Shown piece by piece: positions 1-8,300 of a stretch of DNA of 36,194 bases. Positions within the stretch are counted from its first letter, which is position 1. Each line of letters opens with the position of its first letter. Location of the stretch: NCBI RefSeq assembly GCF_000311745.1, contig NZ_HE978531.1:973579-1009772 (forward strand). Direction: 5' to 3'. This stretch comes from Anaerococcus obesiensis ph10 (GTDB lineage: Bacteria > Bacillota > Clostridia > Tissierellales > Peptoniphilaceae). Made by a program: the position numbers and the translations under genes. Under the pieces are notes generated by a model that made no database searches, was not told the DNA's origin, and saw only the letters and a list, made by a program, of their open reading frames with translations.

Positions 1-1233
1 TTTCTTTGATAGTAAGAAGTATCCAGCTCCTGCAAGTATTAAAACTACAAGAACAATTCCTACAGATTTTACTCCTGTTCTTACAAAGGAACGGCTTTTC
101 TTCGTGGCAGGTTGTTTTTTAACTGCAACTTTCCTTGATACTTTACTTAATTTCCCTTTTTGTTGATTTTCTTCTATAGCTTTTTCTATTTCAGCTTTTA
201 ATTTTTTTATGCTATCCAAATTAGAATCAGCCTTATCTGGTAATCCTTTAATTAAATCATCATATTTTTTTTGATTTGATGAAGATAATTTGCCCTTATT
301 TTTTTCAAAATAATCAATAAGTTTTTTGTGTTCAGCCATAAACTTATCTCCATTAAGATTGTTGTAGGCTGTATTATAAGAAGTTACCAAATCATCAATA
401 TTATTAACTTCTTCTTTATTTTGAAGTTTGCTGTAAGCTTTCTTTATAGCATCAAGACTTTGATTGAAATTATTTTTCAAACTTTCATCTGATTTTTTAT
501 AAAAATACTCACTTTTTGTTTTTCCTTCTCCATCTATAATTTCTTTTAAGGTTTTAAGATTTTTTTGTCTATTTTCTTCTTTTACTTTTGCATTGTAAGC
601 ATCAACTTTTTTATTTAAGCTTTCAATGGCTTTTTCTACTTTTTCTAGATTTGAATTAGCATCATCCAAAACTAATTTTTCTGCTTTTAAATCAATGCCA
701 AAGTTTTTATATTTTTCTAAACCGTCTTTTAAGATGTCCTTGAATTTTTTTAAATCCTTGTTGTAATTTTCTATATTTAATTTAGTAGTTTTTAGATTTT
801 TTATTTTTTGTTCGTAATCTTTATAACTATCATAAGCTTCTTCGTAAGAATTAAGTTCATTTTTTAAATCATCAGACAAAGATTCAGCTTTTAAATTGAA
901 AACTTCTTTTTTCAAATCTTCGTATTGTTTTTTTATATAAGGTAATTTAATACTATCAATAGATTTTAAAATTTCTTCTTTTTTCTCTTCTACATTTTCA
1001 ACTTTTAAATCTTCAATTAATTTTTTATATGCGTCTTGACCTTCTTTTGTATATTGCTTAAATTCTTCTGAATTTACAAAGTCTTTAGCTTTTTGTATAA
1101 ATTCCTCTGGAGTTTCACTCATCATCTCTTCAGCATAAGCAACATTTGCCTTATTTGAAATCACGTTATTAATTGGCGAAAATGCCAAAGACATACTTAA
1201 AGCCAAAAATAATATTTTTTTACTTTTTTTCAT
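1..1233 (-). CDS. Secreted coiled-coil surface protein, C-terminus clipped by window edge
   Basis: The reading frame starts at the ATG complementary to 1231-1233, after a strong AGGAGAGGGG ribosome binding site, and stays open for 411 codons to the window edge. It begins with a signal peptide (KKSKK, then a hydrophobic core and AYAEE near residue 35). A long Lys/Glu/Asn-rich, largely helical region follows, with heptad-like stretches and repeated blocks such as YKKLIEDLK and YKNFGIDLKAEKL. Near the end a basic stretch (KKQPATKKSRS) leads into FVRTG, then about 20 hydrophobic residues and LLSKK. This looks like a sortase sorting signal whose LPXTG motif has decayed, or a simple membrane anchor. 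Only a few residues can be missing. It is probably a cell-envelope adhesin or structural protein; the family is not recognised. Confidence 0.75.
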   Translation of the reverse strand, partial: MKKSKKILFLALSMSLAFSPINNVISNKANVAYAEEMMSETPEEFIQKAKDFVNSEEFKQYTKEGQDAYKKLIEDLKVENVEEKKEEILKSIDSIKLPYIKKQYEDLKKEVFNLKAESLSDDLKNELNSYEEAYDSYKDYEQKIKNLKTTKLNIENYNKDLKKFKDILKDGLEKYKNFGIDLKAEKLVLDDANSNLEKVEKAIESLNKKVDAYNAKVKEENRQKNLKTLKEIIDGEGKTKSEYFYKKSDESLKNNFNQSLDAIKKAYSKLQNKEEVNNIDDLVTSYNTAYNNLNGDKFMAEHKKLIDYFEKNKGKLSSSNQKKYDDLIKGLPDKADSNLDSIKKLKAEIEKAIEENQQKGKLSKVSRKVAVKKQPATKKSRSFVRTGVKSVGIVLVVLILAGAGYFLLSKK

Positions 1234-1265
1234 TGTTCCCCTCTCCTGTTTAACTTCTATTTATG

Positions 1266-1274
1266 ATTATATCA
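1266..1274 (-). promoter_or_regulatory. Extended -10 promoter of the coiled-coil surface protein gene
   Basis: On the minus strand TGATATAAT (extended -10, perfect TATAAT) lies about 33 bp upstream of the start codon. The -35 region is only a T-run, as expected for an extended -10 promoter. The call rests on motif inspection only. Confidence 0.45.
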
Positions 1275-1375
1275 AATTTTCAAAAAAAATTGTAGTAGAA
1301 TATAAAATTTAACATAAAAATAAAAAAATATTTGTGTTATTATATAAGGAAGAAGAATAAAAAGAAAGGAATATT

Positions 1376-2170
1376 ATGCAAGACTTACATTTACACTCAC
1401 ATTTTTCTTTTGATTCAAATACAAATCCAGAAGAAAATGTAAAATCAGCTATAAAAAATAAAATAAAAATAATGGCATTTACAGACCACTTGGATAATTT
1501 TTGCCAAAATGACAGGGACATTTCCTTTGATCTTGATGAGTATTTTTCTACCATATATAAGCTTAGGGAAAAATATAAAAATCAAATAAAAATTTTGGCA
1601 GGAATTGAAATAGGATTGGCTTATGAAAATGCAGATAAAATTGATAAATTTATTGACGAAAATCCATTTGATTTTGTAATAGGCTCAATCCATGCCGTAG
1701 AATTTAAAGATGTTTGGCTAAATAGAAAAAATATAGAAAATAATCCAAAATATTTTTTTAAAAAATATTATGAATATATGCTAGAATGCGTAAAATCATG
1801 TAAAAATTTTTCAAGCTTAGGCCACATAGACTACATTGATAGGTATGTCCAAGACAAATCAGTAATACCAGACTTTTCATTTTATGAAGATTTGATTGAA
1901 GAAATTTTAAAAGAATTAATAAAAACAAATAGAGCTTTCGAATATAATACAGCAGGATTTAGAAATAATTTGTCCTACGCAAATCCAAAAGATGAAATCT
2001 TAGAAAAATACAAAAATCTAGGAGGAGAAACTATAACTTTAGGATCAGATTCCCATTTCCCAGACACAATTTCCTATAAAATAAATGATGGAATAAAACA
2101 TTTAAAAGATTTGGGCTTTGACCACATTTCCTATTTTGAAAATAAAAAAGAAAAAATTATAGAAATTTAA
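1376..2170 (+). CDS. hisK: Histidinol-phosphatase, HisK/HisJ-type PHP family
   Basis: This 264-residue protein carries the full set of PHP-domain metal ligands: HLHSH at residues 5-9, TDH at 36-38, GIE ending at E78, SIH at H106, GHIDY near 148 and GSDSH near 228. Length and motif order fit the PHP histidinol-phosphate phosphatases that hydrolyse L-histidinol phosphate in histidine synthesis. No other his gene lies nearby, so the substrate is inferred from family; another small phosphate ester is possible. The ATG follows AAAGGAAT at a normal distance. It is a single-gene unit converging on hydE, with which it shares a terminator. Confidence 0.85.
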   Translation: MQDLHLHSHFSFDSNTNPEENVKSAIKNKIKIMAFTDHLDNFCQNDRDISFDLDEYFSTIYKLREKYKNQIKILAGIEIGLAYENADKIDKFIDENPFDFVIGSIHAVEFKDVWLNRKNIENNPKYFFKKYYEYMLECVKSCKNFSSLGHIDYIDRYVQDKSVIPDFSFYEDLIEEILKELIKTNRAFEYNTAGFRNNLSYANPKDEILEKYKNLGGETITLGSDSHFPDTISYKINDGIKHLKDLGFDHISYFENKKEKIIEI

Positions 2171-2190
2171 AAGGCTCACGAAGAGCCTTT
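2170..2190. terminator. Bidirectional terminator between hisK and hydE
   Basis: Perfect 8-bp stem AAAGGCTC / GAGCCTTT with a 5-nt loop, sitting between the two converging stop codons and overlapping both. T-rich sequence follows on either strand. Confidence 0.75.
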
Positions 2191-3223
2191 ATTCATACAT
2201 TTTTTTATAAAAAGACACATCTCCTCTGTGGGTTACTATCTTGTAGCCTGCTTTTTTTATTCTTAATTCTAAACAATTTCTACACTCTGCCGCCTCATCG
2301 CCCGTACAAATTTTATTATCATATAAGGAATAAAGTTCTCTGTATGATGTTGGAGATAAATTTGGCATTAGGACATTTGCTCCTGCCTTCAAGCCTTCTT
2401 CTCTTCCAAATGGATTTATTGTTCCAAGCGCTGTTGTAGCTGGTATCAAACAATAAGGAAACATTAATCTTAAAATAGAAATAAGTCTTAAAGTTTTTTT
2501 GTAAGAACCATTTTTCATATTTTTAAATGGAGTATCGTGTTGGGATAAATAAGGGCCTATTCCTATCATATCCGGTTTTAATTTTTGCAAAAATCTCAAA
2601 TCCGAAATCAAATCTTCATCCGTTTGATAAGGAGAATCCACCATAAAACCTCCCCCAACTTGAAATCCAATTTCTTTTAAATCAAAAAGAGCCTTTCTCC
2701 TATTTTCAAAAGACATTTCTTTTGGGTGGATTTTATAATAATGATCTTTGTTTGAACTTTCTTCTCTTAATAAAAACCTATCAGCACCAGCATCAAAAAA
2801 TTTCTTGTAAGATTTTTTTGACCTTTCCCCGATTGACAAAGTTATAGCACAATCAGGATGAATTTTTTTAATTTCTTCAACAATTTTACAAATATCTTCA
2901 TCTTTATAAGATAAATCTTCTCCGCCTTGGAGAACAAAAGTTCTATAACCCAATTTGTAACCAATTTTTGCACAGGTAATAATTTCATCAAAAGAAAGTC
3001 TGTACCTTTCTACACTTGAATTAGATCTTCTAATCCCACAATAATAACAATCATTTTTGCAAAAATTTGTAAATTCAATTAGACCTCTTACATATACGTC
3101 TTTGCCATAAATTTCTTGTCTTACCTTGTCGGCTTTTTTTGCCAAATATTCGTTGTATGATTCATCTTTTATAAAATTTAAAAGTTCTTGGTCAGTAAAA
3201 TTCTCTGCTTTTACAAAGCCCAT
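2189..3223 (-). CDS. hydE: [FeFe]-hydrogenase H-cluster maturation radical SAM protein HydE
   Basis: This 344-residue radical SAM protein has its [4Fe-4S] motif CX3CX2C at C55, C59 and C62 (CKNDCYYCGIRR). The sequence around it (IEFTNFC, RRSN..VERYRLS) is typical of HydE. A C-terminal CX7CX2C (C306, C314, C317) matches the accessory cluster site known in HydE. The family acts with HydF and HydG to build the di-iron dithiolate subcluster of [FeFe]-hydrogenase. Neither partner nor a hydrogenase gene is present here, so the maturation genes are dispersed. PylB/BioB-like paralogues are less likely given the C-terminal cysteines. The ATG follows AAAAGGAG. Confidence 0.9.
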   Translation of the reverse strand: MGFVKAENFTDQELLNFIKDESYNEYLAKKADKVRQEIYGKDVYVRGLIEFTNFCKNDCYYCGIRRSNSSVERYRLSFDEIITCAKIGYKLGYRTFVLQGGEDLSYKDEDICKIVEEIKKIHPDCAITLSIGERSKKSYKKFFDAGADRFLLREESSNKDHYYKIHPKEMSFENRRKALFDLKEIGFQVGGGFMVDSPYQTDEDLISDLRFLQKLKPDMIGIGPYLSQHDTPFKNMKNGSYKKTLRLISILRLMFPYCLIPATTALGTINPFGREEGLKAGANVLMPNLSPTSYRELYSLYDNKICTGDEAAECRNCLELRIKKAGYKIVTHRGDVSFYKKMYE

Positions 3224-3251
3224 TATAATTCACTCCTTTTCGTATTTTTAT

Positions 3252-3257
3252 ATTATA
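3252..3257 (-). promoter_or_regulatory. Probable -10 box for hydE
   Basis: TATAAT on the minus strand, about 30 bp upstream of the hydE start codon. The -35 region is poor, so the call is tentative. Confidence 0.35.
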
Positions 3258-3356
3258 ACAAAAAAAAGTTTTTTATAAAACTTGAAAACAAAATTTATTT
3301 TTTTCTACATATTTTCTACACATTCTTTGGATATTATATTGCTTGTAAAAACGAGT

Positions 3357-3382
3357 TGTAATTATTTTGTAACTATTGTTAC
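3357..3382 (+). promoter_or_regulatory. WalR-type operator upstream of the Apf-like gene
   Basis: TGTAAT-TATTT-TGTAAC (3357-3373) matches the published WalR/YycF consensus TGTWAH-N5-TGTWAH exactly. A further half-site, TGTTAC, follows at 3377-3382 and another, TGTAAA, lies at 3344. The cluster is 80-100 bp upstream of the start codon of a predicted peptidoglycan-active protein, the usual class of WalKR target. Binding by WalR is inference. Confidence 0.55.
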
Positions 3383-3460
3383 GAAAAAGAAATGAAAAAC
3401 ATAAAAAAACTATTAATTAGTTACAATAAATTAAAAAAACACAAAAAAGGAGTAATCATT

Positions 3461-4276
3461 ATGACAAATTTTAAAAAATACGCTCTAGCAGCGGCAATCG
3501 TACTACCAACATTATTTACAGTATCAAATAAGGCTGAAGCTTCATCTGCAGTTAAAGATGCAAGCAAAGCTAATGCTGTTAATGTAAGAAGTGACGCTAG
3601 TGAATCAAATAATATAATTGGACTTATAACTGATGATAAATCTTATGAAGTTCTAGGATCAACAGATGGTTGGTTAAAAATCAAATTTAACGGTAAAGAA
3701 GCTTACGTTGGTGGTCAATGGTTTAATATTACAGAAACAGCTAAAATTTTAAGCCCAGCAAACTTTAGAAAATCTGACAACTTAAATTCAGAAGTTTATC
3801 AAGTTCTTAAAAAAGATGAAAGTGTTGAAGTAAAATCAGCAGCAAACAATGGATTTGTAAAAGTAGTTTTTGAAGGTAAAGAAGGATATATTCACAATAG
3901 TTTACTAGGACTTTCTAATGATTTTATAAATAAAAATTATGCACCAGTTCAAAGTCAAGAAAGTAGCTATCAAGCTCAAGCTTCATACCAAGCACCAGCT
4001 CAATCTTATCAAGCACCTGCTCAAACACAAGCACCAGCACAAAATTATACAGCTAATAATTCATCAGCAAAACAAATTATAGCTCAAAGAGAATCTGGTG
4101 GATCTTACAATGCTAGAAACGGACAATATATAGGAAAATATCAATTGTCAGCATCCTACTTAAACGGAGATTATTCTCCAGCTAACCAAGAAAGAGTTGC
4201 AGACCAATACGTAGCTCAAAGATACGGTTCATGGGATAACGCCCTAGCATTTTGGAACAACAACGGTTGGTACTAA
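3461..4276 (+). CDS. Secreted SH3-domain protein with Apf/Rpf-like C-terminal domain
   Basis: I chose the ATG at 3461 over the upstream in-frame ATG at 3392. It follows AAAAAAGGAG and is directly followed by a classic signal peptide (MTNFKKYALAAAIVLP... AEA), giving 271 residues. Two bacterial SH3 domains follow (about 35-95 and 95-160), the first with NVRSDAS and GWLKI motifs. A Q/A/P/Y-rich linker (QAPAQSYQAPAQ) leads to a C-terminal domain of about 70 residues (AQRESGGSYNARNGQYIGKYQL ... NNNGWY). This domain resembles the aggregation-promoting-factor/transglycosylase-like domain of lactobacilli and streptococci, with the RESGG glutamate as the candidate catalytic residue. The likely role is binding and cleaving peptidoglycan outside the cell. 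It is monocistronic, with a WalR-type box upstream. Confidence 0.85.
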   Translation: MTNFKKYALAAAIVLPTLFTVSNKAEASSAVKDASKANAVNVRSDASESNNIIGLITDDKSYEVLGSTDGWLKIKFNGKEAYVGGQWFNITETAKILSPANFRKSDNLNSEVYQVLKKDESVEVKSAANNGFVKVVFEGKEGYIHNSLLGLSNDFINKNYAPVQSQESSYQAQASYQAPAQSYQAPAQTQAPAQNYTANNSSAKQIIAQRESGGSYNARNGQYIGKYQLSASYLNGDYSPANQERVADQYVAQRYGSWDNALAFWNNNGWY

Positions 4277-4296
4277 AATTAAATAATAAAAATTAG

Positions 4297-4326
4297 AACT
4301 TCAAGCTAATTGCTTGAAGTTTTTTT
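4297..4326 (+). terminator. Rho-independent terminator of the Apf-like gene
   Basis: Ten-bp perfect stem AACTTCAAGC / GCTTGAAGTT with loop TAATT, followed by a run of Ts, 20 bp after the stop codon. Confidence 0.9.
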
Positions 4327-4380
4327 GTGAACATTTTTACTGCCATTTCCCCATCACTTTTGATATATCAATTTAAAAAA

Positions 4381-4409
4381 TTTAATTTATTTATCAAAAA
4401 TGATAGAAT
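4381..4409 (+). promoter_or_regulatory. Promoter of folA
   Basis: TTTAAT (4381-4386), 17-bp spacer, TAGAAT (4404-4409) preceded by TGA, giving an extended -10. It lies about 33 bp upstream of the folA ATG. Confidence 0.45.
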
Positions 4410-4441
4410 AAAAGAAGATTATAAATTTACAAGGAGCAATT

Positions 4442-4930
4442 ATGAAAATAATTTTGGCTGTAGATAGAGATTTTGGGATAGGAAAAGATAATAAACTTCT
4501 TTTTCATTTAAAAAAAGACTTGGCTCATTTCAAAGACCTTACCCTAAATAATATAGTTATAATGGGAAGAAAAACTTATAAGTCTATGAATGGGGCTCTT
4601 CCCAAAAGAGAAAATATAGTTTTGACAAGAAATAAAGATTTAAAACTTGATGATGCTCTAGTTTTTAATGACATTGAAAATCTTTTGGAATATGTAAAAG
4701 AGAATAAAAATGATAGAGAAGTTTTTGTCATCGGCGGAAAAGAAATTGTAGACTTGCTCTTAGATTTTTGTGATGAGGCAATTATTACAAAAATTGATGC
4801 AAAAAAAGACGCTGATACCTTCCTTCACAATTTTGATAAAGACGAAAATTTTGAAATTGTAAATAAATCAGAAGATTATTACGAAAATGACCTTAAATTT
4901 AATTATATAACTTATAGGAGAAAAAAATGA
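4442..4930 (+). CDS. folA: Dihydrofolate reductase
   Basis: This 162-residue cytosolic enzyme reduces dihydrofolate to tetrahydrofolate with NADPH. Family landmarks are visible: N-terminal ILAVDRDFGIGKDNKLLF, the active-site acid in LKKDLAHFK, the NADPH-binding IVIMGRKTYKSM, and VFVIGGKEIV near residue 97. The usual Trp of the LPW motif is Phe here (LLFHL), a substitution I regard as tolerated in the family. AAGGAG lies 7 bp before the ATG. The gene overlaps the next one by four bases (ATGA), so the two are translationally coupled. No thyA is adjacent. Confidence 0.92.
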   Translation: MKIILAVDRDFGIGKDNKLLFHLKKDLAHFKDLTLNNIVIMGRKTYKSMNGALPKRENIVLTRNKDLKLDDALVFNDIENLLEYVKENKNDREVFVIGGKEIVDLLLDFCDEAIITKIDAKKDADTFLHNFDKDENFEIVNKSEDYYENDLKFNYITYRRKK

Positions 4931-5166
4931 TAGAAATATTTGTTAGCAAACTTTGTCCAGATTGCACTGAAATAATTGAAGATTACAATAATGATTCAAA
5001 AAATTTCCAAGGATGTGAAATCATAGATATAACCGATTCGATGATAAATCTCAAAAGATTTTTGGCATATAGGGATAATTTTAATACTTTTGAAGAAAAA
5101 ATCAAAACAAATCAAGTAGGAATCCCTGTAAAAATCACTGATAAAAAAGAAGTTGAATTTCTATAA
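4927..5166 (+). CDS. Glutaredoxin-like thioredoxin-fold protein
   Basis: This 79-residue protein opens with a beta strand and a redox-active pair (MIEIFVSKLCPDC, Cys10 and Cys13). Near the C-terminus VGIPVKI supplies the cis-proline loop typical of thioredoxin folds. Size and layout fit small glutaredoxin-related proteins that reduce disulfides or act as thiol carriers; the electron donor and substrate cannot be read from the sequence. It overlaps folA by 4 nt and has no separate promoter, so the two are co-expressed. A terminator follows 40 bp downstream. Confidence 0.7.
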   Translation: MIEIFVSKLCPDCTEIIEDYNNDSKNFQGCEIIDITDSMINLKRFLAYRDNFNTFEEKIKTNQVGIPVKITDKKEVEFL

Positions 5167-5206
5167 AATTAATTTTTAACTAATTAACAAATAATAATTT
5201 AAAAAC

Positions 5207-5269
5207 AAAAATCCAATCTATATTTTCAAAAGCTTATTGCCTATTGAAATTTATAGATTGGATTTTTTT
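5207..5269 (+). terminator. Long hairpin terminator after the folA pair
   Basis: Sixteen-bp outer stem (AAAAATCCAATCTATA with its complement at 5252-5267). The 29-nt loop can extend the stem through TTTCAA/TTGAAA, and a T7 run ends at 5269. Confidence 0.75.
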
Positions 5270-5271
5270 GT

Positions 5272-5300
5272 AAAAAATAACCCTAGCTTTAGCTAGGGTT
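5272..5300 (-). terminator. Terminator of the giant surface protein gene
   Basis: Perfect 10-bp stem AACCCTAGCT / AGCTAGGGTT with a 2-nt loop (5279-5300). On the minus strand it is followed by ATTTTTT, 10 bp after the stop codon. Confidence 0.9.
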
Positions 5301-5310
5301 AGGAAAAATT

Positions 5311-8300
5311 TTACTTATTTTTCTTTTTTAGGATAAATAATCCAATTGTGCTTAGTCCAATTGTTGATAAATAGAATCCTAAATTGCTTTCAATTCCTGT
5401 TTTTGGCATTTTTGTACCTCCAACATTTGAACCTTTTTTATCATCTCCACTTACTTTTTGTAATTTGCCATCTTTATCTTTATCCTTTTCATTGCTAGAA
5501 CTTGGTTTTTCTTTAGAAGGTTCTGTGCTTGATGGTTTAGATGGTTGTGGTGGATTTGTTGGTTCTTGTGGCTTAGGATCTGCTTTTTCAATTTTTTCAT
5601 ACAAGGCAGTTACTATTATATTATTATTAATTACTGTCTTATCATCTGTATCCCATCCTTTTACTTTGTAATCTGTTTTTGCTACAATTTTTGGATGAGC
5701 AATTTCTGCTAAAGTTTTTCCAGCTTTTGGATTTACATAATATTTTGTTATTCCTTCAAGATCTCCATGATCTCCTTTTTCAAAAATCACTTCAACATAT
5801 CCATGAGGTTTATCATTAATATTACCATCTCCATCAACTTCTGGAATTATATCAGGAAGTTTAGCAAATGTTCCAGTAACTACTTTATTCTCTTTGTATT
5901 GAACAAATTGTATTGTATCAAAATCCCAACCATTAAATAGGTATCCAATTTCAACATTTAAACTTGGTGGTGGAAGAATAACTTCTTTTTCTGGATTTAC
6001 ATAGAATTTTGTAATTTGTCCATCCATTATTGAGCCACCTTCGCCTTGTGTTACAAAAGAAACTTCAACATATCCTTCTACAGGTTCAGTACTTACATCA
6101 TTTAGTTCGTTGAAATAAGCTGTAATTGTTGTATCAACTCTATAAACACTTGGCATACTTGCATCATGATCCCACGCTCCAAATTCATATCCAGTATTTG
6201 GACTTGCTTCTGGAATATTAAGCGTAACTTCTTTTGTAGGATTTACAAAATATGATAATTGTCCACTTAGACTTCCATGACCATCAGTTTTAAAATCTAC
6301 TTTTACATAGTCTTTTGGCTTTTCATGATTTCCATCATTTGGAATTACATCATCAATCGCCTTTGAGCTTGCCTTTACAACTATATCTTGATCTTTTATT
6401 TCTAAAGTTTTTTCTTGATCCCAACTTACAAATTCATAACCCAAATGTTCTCCAATATTTGGCCATTTCAAATCACTTAATTTGACATTTACATTTTTCT
6501 TTACAGCATAATTTTGTGTACCTTCTAAATACAAACCATTATCATTCGTAAATGTTACGCTTACATAGCCATCAGGTATTTCTTCTGGATCAGGAATAAT
6601 ATTTTTCTTGGTTTCTTCTATTTGCCACGCTTTAAGACTATATTTCGCTATTATTTCTGTGTCTTTTTCAAATTTTGCAATAATATTATTGCCCTTATTC
6701 CATTTTCTTTGATTTTTATCTAGATTTTCTTCCCATCTTATAAAATCAAATTGATGTTCTTCTCCATTTAATCCTGCTTTTTCTATTCCTTCTGGATTAT
6801 TTGCTGGAATTGTTACTTCTACATTTTTTCTTACTCTGTAGTATTTCTTTGTTGGATCTTTTGCTTTGTCTGTTGGATCTACTGTTATTAGAATGTAATC
6901 TTTGTAGTCTTCTCCTGGATTTGTATCTGGATCTGGTACTTCTTTGATTGTATCTAATACTTTTACTGGTACGTCAACTAAGAATACTTCTCCTGTTTTG
7001 TAGATTACTTTTATTGTTTGGTAATTTTTGTAAACTTTCTTTGTTGGATCTTCTGGATCTTCTATTTTTGTATCTGCATCTAATATTTCTTTGCTTACGT
7101 CTGGTTCTTTTCCTTCTACTATTTCATAAGCTTCGATTTCTGCAAATTTTCCAGTTTTTCCAATTTCTCCTGCTTTTATTGCAGCTTTGTAATCTTTTAG
7201 CTCTGGATATTTTCCTACATAGGTTGTTATCATTTCTGCACTTGGTTCTTGTGCTAATGGTGTAAGTTCTTTGCTATATCTTGCTGTGACGATTATTTTT
7301 TTGGTTATTTCTGTATTTTCGTCTTTATCCCATCCGTATTTTTCGTATCCATTGTTTGCTTTGATTTCTGGATGCTTAATTTCTTTTAATTTTTTACCTG
7401 CTGTTGGATTAACGTAGTATTTTGTTATTCCTTCTAAGACTCCGTGTTTTCCTTTTTCAAAGATTACTTCTACGTAGCCTTTTGGTTTGTCGTTTGGTTT
7501 TCCATCCTCATCAATTTCTGGGATTATGTCGGCTATTTTTTCAAATGTTCCTGTTATTATTGTTTCTTTTTCTGTATATTGGGTTAGTTTACTTGTATCT
7601 TTATCCCATCCTTTGAATTTATAGCCTATTTCTGTTTCTAGCTTTGGCGATGTTACTATGACTTTCTTTTCTGGATTTACATAGTAGGTTTCTACTTCGC
7701 CTTCTTTTATTTTTCCACCTTCTCCTTTTATTTGGAATATTACTTTTACGTAATCTTTTATTGGTGTTTCGCTTACATCATCTAGTACTTTGAATTTTGC
7801 TGTGATTGTTGTATCTTTTTCATATTTTGTTGGCTTGGTTGCGTCTTTGTCCCATTCTTTAAACTGATAGCCTATCTTTGCTTTTGTTTCTGGAACTTTT
7901 AGTTTTACTTCTTTGGTTGGATTTACATAGTAGGTTGTTTCTCCTTCTAGTGTTCCATTTCCGTCTGTTTTGAAGTCTACTTTTACGTAACCTTTTGGTT
8001 GTTCTTCGCCATCTTTTTTTGGTATTACATCTTTTAATGGGATTGATGTTGCATTTACAACTATATCTTCTTCTTTTATTTCTAAATCTTCTTCTTTATC
8101 CCATTTATCGAATTTATATCCTACTTTTTCTTCTATTTGTGCCCATTTTATATCTTTCAATGTTATTTCAAGGTTTTTCTTTACGAAATATTCTTGAATT
8201 CCACTTAGTGTTAATCCCTCATCACTTGTGAATTTTACACTTACATAACCTTTTGGTTTTTTTTGTGGATTATCTGGATCATTTGGTATTATATTTTTCT

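Noticed and set aside
1309-1554. 81-codon minus-strand frame over the start of hisK
   Set aside because: It is antisense to a clear PHP-domain gene, its sequence is low in complexity, and no start signal precedes it.
3392-3460. Earlier start for the Apf-like protein
   Set aside because: It would put 23 charged residues before the signal peptide and has no ribosome binding site; the inner ATG has AAAAAAGGAG and starts the signal peptide.
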